From Pacificimonas flava (lineage in GTDB: Bacteria > Pseudomonadota > Alphaproteobacteria > Sphingomonadales > Sphingomonadaceae), in NCBI RefSeq assembly GCF_000342165.1, contig NZ_AMRV01000013.1, forward strand, positions 1 through 56,229: a stretch of 56,229 nt of DNA. Direction: 5' to 3'. Shown here piece by piece: positions 1 through 8,200 of this stretch (position 1 is its first letter; each line of letters starts with the position of its first letter). Position numbers and translations under genes: made by a program. The notes under the pieces were generated by a model that had not been told where the DNA came from, made no database searches, and saw only the letters and a list, made by a program, of their open reading frames with translations.

Positions 1-229
1 CCCTGTCTTCAACGTACGGCGGTATGTGGCCGGTCACGAGCTTCCCGAAATCGTCAAGTTTGGAAAGACCGTCGCGCGTGCCGATCATGCCGATCTTGAG
101 CGTCTCGGAATGCTCCCCACGCTCGGCGGGGCCATAAAGATACAGGCCGTCCTTGGGATGCTCTTCCAACTGGGAGAATGCGAATTCGAGCTGGGGCTCC
201 GAGATAAAGAACAACGTTGAGTCACTCAT
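1..229 (-). CDS. short prokaryotic Argonaute (pAgo), N-terminal 76 residues only
   Basis: An ATG at 229-227 opens a reading frame on the minus strand that stays open to the window edge. Its ATG overlaps the TIR-APAZ stop (shared bases 222-229, ATGAGTGA), so the two genes are translationally coupled. The visible N-terminus has the pattern SEPQLEFAF...HPKDGLYLYGPAERG...LKIGMIGTRDG, which resembles the start of short pAgos (MID-PIWI only): an EPxLEF element, then a GL-x-x-YGP turn, then a beta strand ending in IGT. In short Ago systems this protein binds a guide RNA and target DNA and activates the associated effector. The PIWI part lies outside the window, so its expected catalytic inactivity cannot be checked. 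The family call is by eye plus the very specific TIR-APAZ neighbour. Confidence 0.8.
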   Translation of the reverse strand, partial: MSDSTLFFISEPQLEFAFSQLEEHPKDGLYLYGPAERGEHSETLKIGMIGTRDGLSKLDDFGKLVTGHIPPYVEDR

Positions 230-1724
230 CCTCGCCCTCCTCGTCAACGAGAAGCGAGGAAAATACCGGGTCAGTAAGCCGCATGGCCTGTTCTGCCTCC
301 TCGAACACTTCTGCCAACTCGTCCGATAGGTTCTGGTCGATAGGATCGGTTGAAATCCCGCATGACAGCGGGAACGAGACAGGTTGAGAGGATATTGCGA
401 CATCCTCGCCGGACGAGACAGGCAGCCTGATGGTCGCTTCGCCCTTCGCCACAAAATTTACGAAGCCGAGAAACAGGCCGCGCCATTTGTCATTGAACCA
501 CATCTTGGTCAGCGAGCGCCGCACCGAATTGAGACGGGTCTTGTTTGCCAAGGGGGTTCGGCCATCCTCAGTGATGACAATCCTTGGTTGCAATCTCATG
601 ACCTTCGGATCGCCCAGCATGGGCTGCGCCGTAAAGCCGAGATGCCAATAGTTGCGCGGCACCTGCTGGCCATCGGGAAGCTCTTTTTGTCCCTTGATTC
701 CAGTAGAAGCGCGCTTTCGCTCTTTACCGTTGAAGTCAGTGTAGCGAAGCTGCCCGTCTTCCGGAACGTTTCTCGGAAACCACCAAGTTAGCTGGCCGTT
801 CGCGAGAGCATAATTCCACAGGCCAAGCTTCGCCATTTTCAAATCCCACGCCTGACGAACCAGAGAGCTTATCTGGTTCCTCGCATCAAACGGGCTTACA
901 CCTAGAATGTCGCCTGTCCTGCCTCGCAAATAATCCTTGAGAGGCAGATTGCCGCGATCACGGATGGGGAATTCACTGCCCGCAGCCGCCTGCATTTCAT
1001 CGAGCTGCGCAAAGGATGCGAGCAACCGGCCATGCGCAAACGCCGGAATCGTGCACTGGGAAGCGATCACGCGCGGCTCAAGCGTCCAGCGGACTCCCGG
1101 ACTCTCGTAGAAATAGAGGGTCTCGGGGTACTCGGTGACGGGAAGCCAATTGGATTGCAGAATTTCAGGTGTGTCAGAGATTGCCCTCGTGTGGTGCTGG
1201 TGGACCGAGCGCCAGGCAGCCAGACTTTCTGAGGCGGCGCCGCTCTGTGGCACCTTGTCGCGATCGAAAATCTCAAGAACGCGGGCAAGGCCGTTCGCCC
1301 AATTCTCACTACAATCGACGCCGTTGGTTCTGATGAGCTCGATCGAAAAATCTCCATAGCTCGTGTCGTCCAGCCGGACGGGAACGATAAAATGGGGATC
1401 GCTGATTTGCTTCTTCACGATATCGGCAAGGGCCAGCTCCTTGGCAATTCCGTCCCTCAGGACATTCTCGGACCCGAATGCGCTGTGAGATATCACGATT
1501 AGGAATTTGGCGGTTTCGTTGCGAAGCGTGCGCTCGATCTCCTGCCAGAAGTCCTCCCCGCCGAGCAACTTTTTCGCGTCGCACCAGACATCGAAACCGG
1601 CCATTGAAAGCCGCGAAGAAAGCCAGATCGCGAAGGCATTGTCACCGGGGGTGGCATGGCTGATAAATATTTTGTCTCTGGTTCCCAATCGGCACGCCCC
1701 CTCGGCAGACAGCTTGTCACTCAT
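222..1724 (-). CDS. TIR-APAZ effector of a SPARTA-type short Argonaute system
   Basis: A 500-residue protein. Residues 17-140 form a TIR domain: DKIFISHATPGDN opens strand A, and FDVWCDAKKLLGGEDFWQEI holds the probable NADase region, with Glu62 after the FW pair the likely catalytic residue by eye. KFLIVIS follows. Residues about 180-480 match the APAZ layout (analogue of PAZ) that pairs with short Agos. In the family, guide-directed target binding by the pAgo oligomerises the TIR domains, which deplete NAD(P)+ and stop the infected cell. The ATG at 1724 was chosen over an upstream TTG at 1793 because the TIR domain begins near residue 17 and the extra 23 residues look non-conserved. The gene lies just downstream of an integrase in a region of visibly lower G+C, which suggests horizontal transfer. 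Confidence 0.88.
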   Translation of the reverse strand: MSDKLSAEGACRLGTRDKIFISHATPGDNAFAIWLSSRLSMAGFDVWCDAKKLLGGEDFWQEIERTLRNETAKFLIVISHSAFGSENVLRDGIAKELALADIVKKQISDPHFIVPVRLDDTSYGDFSIELIRTNGVDCSENWANGLARVLEIFDRDKVPQSGAASESLAAWRSVHQHHTRAISDTPEILQSNWLPVTEYPETLYFYESPGVRWTLEPRVIASQCTIPAFAHGRLLASFAQLDEMQAAAGSEFPIRDRGNLPLKDYLRGRTGDILGVSPFDARNQISSLVRQAWDLKMAKLGLWNYALANGQLTWWFPRNVPEDGQLRYTDFNGKERKRASTGIKGQKELPDGQQVPRNYWHLGFTAQPMLGDPKVMRLQPRIVITEDGRTPLANKTRLNSVRRSLTKMWFNDKWRGLFLGFVNFVAKGEATIRLPVSSGEDVAISSQPVSFPLSCGISTDPIDQNLSDELAEVFEEAEQAMRLTDPVFSSLLVDEEGEDE

Positions 1725-1919
1725 TTCATCGCTAAAGATATAAGCATAGAGGATCAGCCCGAAGCAGCTACAAGTTTCTGATTTGTTCCACAATTTTCTG
1801 GCCGAAAAGTAGGGAGAAGCTCATCTGCTTCTTTGGAAATCGTCCGCTTTCGAAAAAGCGACAAGGACGCGGCATTGACCAAATAGAAGGCGCAAAGCTA
1901 CCTCCACATCAGTTTGAGG

Positions 1920-3122
1920 TCAGCGGCTCGCTTCGCGTTGTCGCAGTTCATCAAGATAGTCACTCCACCATTGCGCCATCTTTACGCGTTCATCCCAGTA
2001 GTTCCCGCGATTGTAGACCCCTCGAATTGCGTTGCTATCGCCGTGAGCCAAAGCGCGCTCAATTGCGTCGGGATGCCAGAGGCCGCTTTCGTTGAGCATT
2101 GTTGAGGCCGTCGAGCGCAGCCCATGCGCCGTCACTTCGTCTTTGGTGAACCCCATACGCCGAAATGCCGCGTTGATCGTATTCTCGCTCATCGGGCGCT
2201 GGCTCGTGTGGAACGCTGGGAAGATGTAGCCCTTATTGCCGGTAATCGATCTCAGCTCTCGAAACAGTGCCAACACCTGGCGTGATAGCGGCACCACATG
2301 GGTCCGGCGCGCCTTCATCTTGCCTTCCGGAATTGTCCAGGTGGCCTTGTCCCAATCGATCTCGTTCCACTCGCCGTGGCGAAGCTCGCCGGGTCGCACA
2401 AAGACGTGCGGTGCGATCTTCAACGCGAATTTCGTGGCCGGGTAGCATTCGAAATCATCGATAGCACGGAGCAGCCCGCCCAGCTTCTCGGGTTCAAGGA
2501 TCGCCGCGTAGTGCCGCGCTCTGGGCGTGACCAGCGCGCCCTGCAAGATCGATGTTGGATCGGTTTGGCACTGGCCAAGCGCGGCTCCATACCGGAACAC
2601 CCGGCTTGCGAAAGACCGGCACTTCTTTGCAGTTTCGAGATTGCCTTTGGCTTCGAGTTTCTTGAGCGCCGCTAGCATCAACTGCGGATCGACGTCGTTG
2701 ATTGGCATATTGCCGATTGCGGGTTTGAGCAGATCAAGGAACCAGCGCGCCTTGCGCAGCGTGGCTTCCGCCCTGCCTTCGGGTACCATCTTCTCGTCGA
2801 TGTACTTGTTGGCGATGACCTCGAAGGTGTTCTCCGCACCCAGTTTGATCCTGGCCTTCTTACGCTTCCGCTCCAGCATCGGATCGATGCCATCCGAAAC
2901 CTTGAGCCGTGCCCGGTCGCGAAGCTGGCGCGCCTGCGACAAGCTGACCTCTGGGAAAGCGCCGATGGGTAGCTTCTTTTCTTTCCCGCCGAAGCGGTAC
3001 TTGAAATACCAGAGCTTGGAGCCGTTCGGCTTCACCAGCAGCAGCAGCCCCCGCGAGTCGTATTTCTTGTACGACTTATCGGCAGCCCGGAAGCCTTTGA
3101 TTTCCTGCACATTGAGGCTCAT
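1920..3122 (-). CDS. P4-type tyrosine-recombinase integrase of the tRNA-Leu island
   Basis: A 400-residue phage-integrase-family protein. The N-terminal arm-binding domain (DUF4102 type) is seen in KYDSRGLLLLVKPNGSK and the LPIGAFPEVSLSQAR stretch. A SAM-like core-binding region follows at about 100-190. The catalytic domain keeps its residues: Arg in FVRPGELRHGEW, His-x-x-Arg in TAHGLRSTAST, a second His in ERALAHGD, and Tyr in RGVYNRGNYW. The C-terminus MAQWWSDYLDEL is typical of P4 integrases. The ATG at 3122 was preferred over a longer open frame to 3242 because MSLNVQEIKGF fits the family start. The enzyme should integrate and excise the island at the adjacent tRNA-Leu 3' end, 177 bp upstream. 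It appears intact, so the island could still be mobile. Confidence 0.93.
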   Translation of the reverse strand: MSLNVQEIKGFRAADKSYKKYDSRGLLLLVKPNGSKLWYFKYRFGGKEKKLPIGAFPEVSLSQARQLRDRARLKVSDGIDPMLERKRKKARIKLGAENTFEVIANKYIDEKMVPEGRAEATLRKARWFLDLLKPAIGNMPINDVDPQLMLAALKKLEAKGNLETAKKCRSFASRVFRYGAALGQCQTDPTSILQGALVTPRARHYAAILEPEKLGGLLRAIDDFECYPATKFALKIAPHVFVRPGELRHGEWNEIDWDKATWTIPEGKMKARRTHVVPLSRQVLALFRELRSITGNKGYIFPAFHTSQRPMSENTINAAFRRMGFTKDEVTAHGLRSTASTMLNESGLWHPDAIERALAHGDSNAIRGVYNRGNYWDERVKMAQWWSDYLDELRQREASR

Positions 3123-3123
3123 T

Positions 3124-3186
3124 TGGGGGCCTCGCTTTCGTGCAATTTGGGGGCTTTTGAGCTGGAGCCCCCAGCCGAGGCCCCCA
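3124..3186. repeat. four copies of TGGGGGC in nested inverted orientation upstream of the integrase
   Basis: TGGGGGC occurs at 3124-3130 and 3148-3154, and its complement GCCCCCA at 3167-3173 and 3180-3186. The outer pair extends to a perfect 11-bp inverted repeat (TGGGGGCCTCG at 3124-3134 with its complement at 3176-3186). The block ends 2 bp before the integrase ATG, between the gene and the tRNA end. Either integrase arm-type binding sites or an operator for the integrase is plausible. A folded mRNA leader is the other option. Function is inferred from position only. Confidence 0.6.
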
Positions 3187-3298
3187 GAGGCGTTGGAACA
3201 AGCGGAACAAAACAAGACCTCGCTTTCTGCGCTAGAGGTCAAGAATGGCAGAATTCCGCCATTTCTGCAATGTTTTGGAACGTTCTGATGAGAACAAA

Positions 3299-3325
3299 TG
3301 GTGCCCAGAAGAGGACTCGAACCTC
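3299..3325. other. probable attachment site (att) at the tRNA-Leu 3' end
   Basis: P4-type integrases recombine within the 3' end of a tRNA and rebuild it on integration. Here the intact tRNA-Leu 3' portion directly borders the integrase side of the island. The exact core cannot be set from one end. A second copy of part of this sequence should lie beyond the left edge of the window. Between 3187 and 3298 there are also short inverted repeats (AATGGC at 3244-3249 with GCCATT at 3258-3263) that could be integrase sites. Confidence 0.4.
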
Positions 3326-3385
3326 CACGTCCATACGGACACTAGCACCTGAAGCTAGCGCGTCTACCAATTCCGCCATCTGGGC
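3299..3385 (-). tRNA. tRNA-Leu (anticodon CAG), CCA encoded
   Basis: Read on the minus strand, the acceptor GCCCAGA (3385-3379) pairs with TCTGGGC and is followed by A and an encoded CCA at 3301-3299. The anticodon stem CTAGC/GCTAG encloses the loop TTCAGGT, giving anticodon CAG. The long variable arm of a leucine tRNA and a GGTTCGAGTCC T-arm are present. The 3' end faces the integrase, so this tRNA is the integration target of the left island. Confidence 0.95.
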
Positions 3386-3502
3386 CCGCCCAAGCGGGAA
3401 ACGGGCTGCTACGGCCCCCGGCCGCGCTTGTCAATGCGCGTCCTGTCGGGCTAGGGGCGGCGGCGCGCTTTTTTCTACCAACGCCCGGAGATTTTGCCCT
3501 TC

Positions 3503-4438
3503 ATGTCAAAGCTCGTTACCGTTTTCGGGGCTGCCGGATTCATTGGCCGCTACGTCGTGCAGGAACTGGCGCGCCGGGGGGCGCGTATTCGCGCCGTCAC
3601 CCGCGACCCGCACAGCGCGCAGTCGCTGAAGCCGCTGGCGGCACTCGGCCAGATGGCGATCGTTCGCGGTTCGGTGACGGAGGAGGCATCCGTGGCGGCG
3701 GCCTGCGAAGGCGCGGATACGGTCATCAATCTCGTCGGCATCCTGTCGGAAGGCGAGCAGACGTTCGGCGCCGTGCACGTGGCGGGGGCTCGCAACGTCG
3801 CGAAGGCGGCAAATGCGGCAGGGGCATCCGCGCTGGTCCATATCAGCGCCATCGGCGCGGATCCCGAGGCCGAGCCCGCCTATGCCCGCACGAAGGGCGC
3901 AGGCGAAGGCGCGGTGCGAGACGCCTTCCCGGGGGCCATCATCCTGCAGCCCTCCATCGTCTTCGGGCCGGAGGATGAGTTCCTGAACCGCTTCGCCAGC
4001 CTGATCCGCATGGCGCCGATCATGCCGGTCGTCGCCGGCAATGCCGTGTTCCAGCCGATCTACGTCGTCGACCTGGCCGAGGCGATCGCGGAGGCGGCGC
4101 TGAGGCCGGAGGAGCATGTCGGCAAGAGCTACGAACTGGGCGGTCCCGAGACGGTCACCATGCGCGAACTGTTCGCCTGGATCGCGCGGACCATCGGCAA
4201 GACGGAAAGCTTCGTCGACGTTCCCGATGGCGTCAGCGGCCGCCTGGCGGCGATGTTCGGCTGGCTGCCGGGCGCGCCGTTGACACACGACCAATGGCTG
4301 ATGCTGCAACGCCCGAATGTCGTCAGCGGCGAAAATGGCTGCGCCGCGCTGGAGGTCGATCCCACTCCGCTGGAGGCCGTCGCGCCGAACTGGATGGTGC
4401 GCTTTCGCCGCCAGGGCCGCTTCACGAAGCTTCCCTGA
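3503..4438 (+). CDS. NDUFA9-like SDR/NAD(P)-binding epimerase-type protein
   Basis: A 311-residue atypical short-chain dehydrogenase. The Rossmann motif VFGAAGFIGRYV (GxxGxxG) is at residues 6-17, INLVGIL at about 78-84, and a YARTK segment stands where extended SDRs have YxxxK. The QPSIVFGPEDEFLNRF stretch is characteristic of the complex I NDUFA9 / YwnB-like subfamily. Members bind NADPH. In alphaproteobacteria this protein is usually described as an NADH:ubiquinone oxidoreductase accessory homologue or a quinone-related oxidoreductase, but the substrate here is unknown. The ATG at 3503 is preferred to an upstream TTG at 3494, with CGGAG at 3486-3490 as a possible ribosome site. The gene is transcribed away from tRNA-Leu and converges with the GST gene. 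Confidence 0.85.
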   Translation: MSKLVTVFGAAGFIGRYVVQELARRGARIRAVTRDPHSAQSLKPLAALGQMAIVRGSVTEEASVAAACEGADTVINLVGILSEGEQTFGAVHVAGARNVAKAANAAGASALVHISAIGADPEAEPAYARTKGAGEGAVRDAFPGAIILQPSIVFGPEDEFLNRFASLIRMAPIMPVVAGNAVFQPIYVVDLAEAIAEAALRPEEHVGKSYELGGPETVTMRELFAWIARTIGKTESFVDVPDGVSGRLAAMFGWLPGAPLTHDQWLMLQRPNVVSGENGCAALEVDPTPLEAVAPNWMVRFRRQGRFTKLP

Positions 4439-4459
4439 GGCGCGGGCCGCAGCGCCAGC

Positions 4460-5128
4460 CTAGAAATCCAGCTTGTCGTAATGCTGCGGCGGGCTGAGTC
4501 CCTCCATGCGGTCGGGCAGCAGACGCCGGACGCTGGGGCGCGATTTGATGGTCGAATACCAGGTCTTGGCATCGGGATACCCGTCGAAGGACAGTCCGCC
4601 CAGATAATCGGCAACCGACAAATGCGCCGCCGCCGAAATATCGGCGAGGCTGAAGCTGCCGCCCGCAAGCCAGCGCCGCTCCCCTAGCAGATACTCGATA
4701 TAGTCGAGATGCTGGGCAAGCGCCTGCCCCGCAACGCGCAGCATACGCGCATCCGGCGGCTGGCGCAGGACCAAACGCTTGTACATGCGCTCCAGAAGCA
4801 GCGGGTTCACCGCCTCCGCATAGCATTTCTGATCGAACCAGATCGTCAGCCGGCGAACCTCCGCCCGGGCCGAAGCGCCCGATCCCATCAGCGGCGATTT
4901 CTGCACGGTCTCGTCGAAATATTCCGCGATCACCGTCGAATCGACCAGCGGTCCGCCGCGCTCCCCGGACAGGACCGGCGTCTGGCCGGCGCGGTTCAGG
5001 TCCATCAGCTCGTCCGACTTCTCCCAAGGATAGGCGAGCTGCATGGCGAATTCGACATCCTTCTCCGCAAGAAGAATGCGAACCTTACGGCTGAACGGGC
5101 AAAGCGGGAATTGATGCAGGGTCCACAT
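4460..5128 (-). CDS. glutathione S-transferase-like protein, probable FzlA (FtsZ-binding)
   Basis: A 222-residue GST fold. The thioredoxin-like N-domain starts QFPLCPFSRKVRILLAEK (CPFS instead of a clear catalytic Tyr/Ser) and includes NRAGQTPVL and DSTVIAEY. The all-alpha C-domain carries WLAGGSFSLADISAAAH. The protein ends PPQHYDKLDF, an acidic C-terminal tail like that of the alphaproteobacterial division protein FzlA, which binds FtsZ filaments and affects constriction. The nearby uppP and queG fit the usual chromosomal neighbourhood of such genes. A conventional detoxifying GST cannot be excluded. An alternative ATG lies five codons upstream at 5143. Neither start has a strong ribosome-binding site, so 5128 was chosen on family N-terminus. 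Confidence 0.78.
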   Translation of the reverse strand: MWTLHQFPLCPFSRKVRILLAEKDVEFAMQLAYPWEKSDELMDLNRAGQTPVLSGERGGPLVDSTVIAEYFDETVQKSPLMGSGASARAEVRRLTIWFDQKCYAEAVNPLLLERMYKRLVLRQPPDARMLRVAGQALAQHLDYIEYLLGERRWLAGGSFSLADISAAAHLSVADYLGGLSFDGYPDAKTWYSTIKSRPSVRRLLPDRMEGLSPPQHYDKLDF

Positions 5129-5205
5129 GGGCGGCCCGTTCATAAGCGCAGGGGCCGCCCTTCGGCAATGCGTTCCTTTCGTTGCCAGCGCTGCTGCGCG
5201 CAGAG

Positions 5206-8200
5206 TTATTCGGCCGCGACCATTTCCGCCTCGCCGTCCAGCGGCACGGACAAGAGCGGCAGGGTTTCCTTCGGCACAACCTGCACGAAATGCGCGCGTT
5301 TTTCGTCCCAGTCGTCGAGAAGGCTGCGCGCCCAGGTGGATTCGGTACGCGCGGCATAATCCTCGACGGTGCTGCGCAGCACGCCCTCCCAATGTGCGGA
5401 GCGCACGGGCTGCCAGACGAGGCTCTCAGAATTGACGCGTGCATCGAACTCCCGCCCCTCGTCGTACACGAAGGCCATGCCGCCCGTCATGCCAGCGCCG
5501 AAATTGTCGCCGACCGGACCCAGAATGACGGCGAGGCCGCCCGTCATATATTCGCAGCCATTGGCGCCGCAGCCCTCCACCACCACGGTGGCGCCGGAAT
5601 TGCGCACCGCGAAACGCTCACCCGCCCGCCCGGCGGCGTAGAGCGTGCCTGACGTCGCACCGTAGAGAACGGTATTGCCGATGATGACGTTTTCGTTCGT
5701 CTTCAGGGTGGAGGATACGAGCGGGCGAACAATGATCTCCGCCCCGGACAGACCCTTGCCGACATAGTCGTTGGCGTCGCCCAGCACCTCCAGCGTCACC
5801 CCCTGAACCGCGAAGGCGCCGAGCGACTGCCCCGCCGAACCGCGCAGCCGGACATGGACATGGCCAGGCTTCAGCCCGCCCATGCCGAACCGTTTGACGA
5901 TATGGTGCGACAGGCGCGTGCCGACGGCGCGATGCGTGTTTCGAACCGAATAGGTTAACTGCATTTTCTCGCCGCGTTCGAACACGGGGGCCGCGTCCTT
6001 GACCATTTCGGCATCCAGCGTATCGGGCACCTCGTTGCGGAAACCGGAAATGGCAAAGCGGTTCGCGCCGTCGGGCGCGCCGGGCTTGGCAAGAATCGGG
6101 TTGAGATCGAGATCGTCGAGATGCTCAGCGCCGCGGCTGACCTGATGCAGAAGTTCCGTCCGCCCGATGATCTCGTCCAGTGAGCGCACGCCTAGGGACG
6201 CCAGGATCTCGCGCACCTCCTCCGCCATGAAGCTGATCAGGTTGATGACCTTCTCGGGCGTGCCGACGAACTTATCGCGCAGGGCCTCATCCTGCGTGCA
6301 GACGCCGACGGGACAGGTGTTCGAGTGGCACTGCCGCACCATGATGCAGCCCATGGCCACCAGGCTGAGCGTGCCGATGCCGAATTCCTCCGCCCCCAGA
6401 ATAGCGGCGATGACGATATCGCGGCCCGTCTTCAGACCGCCATCGGTGCGCAGCTTCACCCGGCTTCTGAGGCCGTTCAGCGACAGAACCTGATTGACCT
6501 CCGACAGGCCCATTTCCCATGGCGTGCCGGCATATTTGATGCTCGTCTGCGGGCTGGCGCCGGTGCCCCCCGTGTGTCCGGAAATCAGGATCGTATCCGC
6601 GTGCGCCTTGGCGACGCCGGCCGCGACCGTACCGATGCCCGCCTCCGACACCAGTTTCACGCAGACGCGCGCATTGGGATTGATCTGCTTCAGATCGTAG
6701 ATCAGCTGCGCCAGATCCTCGATCGAATAGATGTCGTGATGCGGCGGCGGGCTGATCAGCGTGACGCCCGGCGTCGCGTGGCGCAGCTTTGCGATCAGAT
6801 CGGTCACCTTGAATCCGGGAAGCTGCCCGCCCTCCCCCGGCTTGGCCCCCTGCGCCACCTTGATCTCGATTTCGGTACAGGCGTTCAGATATTCGGCGGT
6901 GACGCCGAATCGGCCAGAGGCGATCTGCTTGATGTTCGAATTGGCATTGTCGCCATTTTCATAGGGCGTGAAGCGCTTCACATCCTCGCCGCCCTCGCCC
7001 GAGACAGCCTTCGCACCGATCCGGTTCATGGCGATGGCCAGCGTCTCGTGCGCCTCGGGTGACAAAGCGCCAAGCGACATGCCCGGCGTCACGAAGCGCT
7101 TGCGGATTTCCGCAATGGACTCGACTTCCTCGATCGGCACCGGCTTTTGCGGCGCGAAACCGAGCAGGTCGCGCAGGTAGATTGGCGGCAGGTCGGCGCA
7201 GCCACGGCTGAACTGCAGATACTGCGTATAGCTGCCGCTCATCACCGCCTTCTGCAGCAGATGAATGAGGTTCGCCTGATAGGCGTGCGGCTCGCCGCCG
7301 GAGCGGTAGCGGTACATCCCTCCCACCGGCAGCGCGATGACATCCTCATCGAACGCCATGCGATGCCGGTCGACGGCCGACAATTGCAGCGAGGCGAAGC
7401 CTTCCCCGGAGATCTTGGCCGGCATGCCGGGGAAGAACTCGTTCACCAGAGCGCGGGAGATGCCGACAGCCTCGAAATTATAGCCGCCGCGGTAGGACGA
7501 TATGATCGAGATGCCCATCTTCGACATGATCTTCAAAAGCCCGCCGTCGACGGCCGCCTTGTAGCGGCGCATGGCCTCCTCGAACGTGATGTCGCCGAAC
7601 AGGCCGCGCTCGTGGCGCTGGCGAATGGCGGATTGCGCGAGGTAGGCGTTCACCGTCGTCGTTCCGACGCCGATCAGAACAGCGAAATAATGCGTGTCGA
7701 GGCATTCCGCCGAACGCACGTTCACCGACGCGAAGGAGCGCAGCCCCTTGCGAACCAGATGGGTGTGCACGGCCGCAGCGGCCAGGATCATGGTGATGCC
7801 CTGTCGGTCCAGTCCGATCCGTTCGTCGGTCAGGAAAAGCTGGGCCTGGCCCGACCGAACGGCGCGTTCCGCCTCCGCGCGGACGCGGTCGATGGCTTCT
7901 CTCAGACCGTTCGGGGCTTCGGGATCGAAGGTGCAGTCGATTTCCGCTGCCGTATCGCCGAAATGGGTCTTCAGCCGGTACCAGTCGCGATTGGTCAGCA
8001 CGGGCGAGCGGGCGACGATCACGCCCTTCTGATCGGCCTTTTCGTCGAGGACATTGGTGAAATTCGAAAACCGGGTCTTCAGCGACATGACCCGGCTTTC
8101 GCGCAAGGAGTCGATGGGCGGGTTGGTGACCTGGCTGAAATTCTGCCGGAAGAAATGGCTGAACGTCCGTGGATTGGTGCTGACGACGCCAAGCGGCGTG

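Noticed and set aside
26-220. Plus-strand frame at the left edge
   Set aside because: It is the antisense of the short pAgo gene, whose frame has the family N-terminus and coupled overlap.
222-1724. Stand-alone TIR NADase such as a Thoeris or CBASS effector
   Set aside because: The long C-terminal APAZ-type half and the overlapping pAgo gene point to SPARTA instead.
1725-1793. TTG start adding 23 residues to the TIR protein
   Set aside because: There is no conserved sequence there, and the ATG at 1724 fits the usual short N-terminus better.
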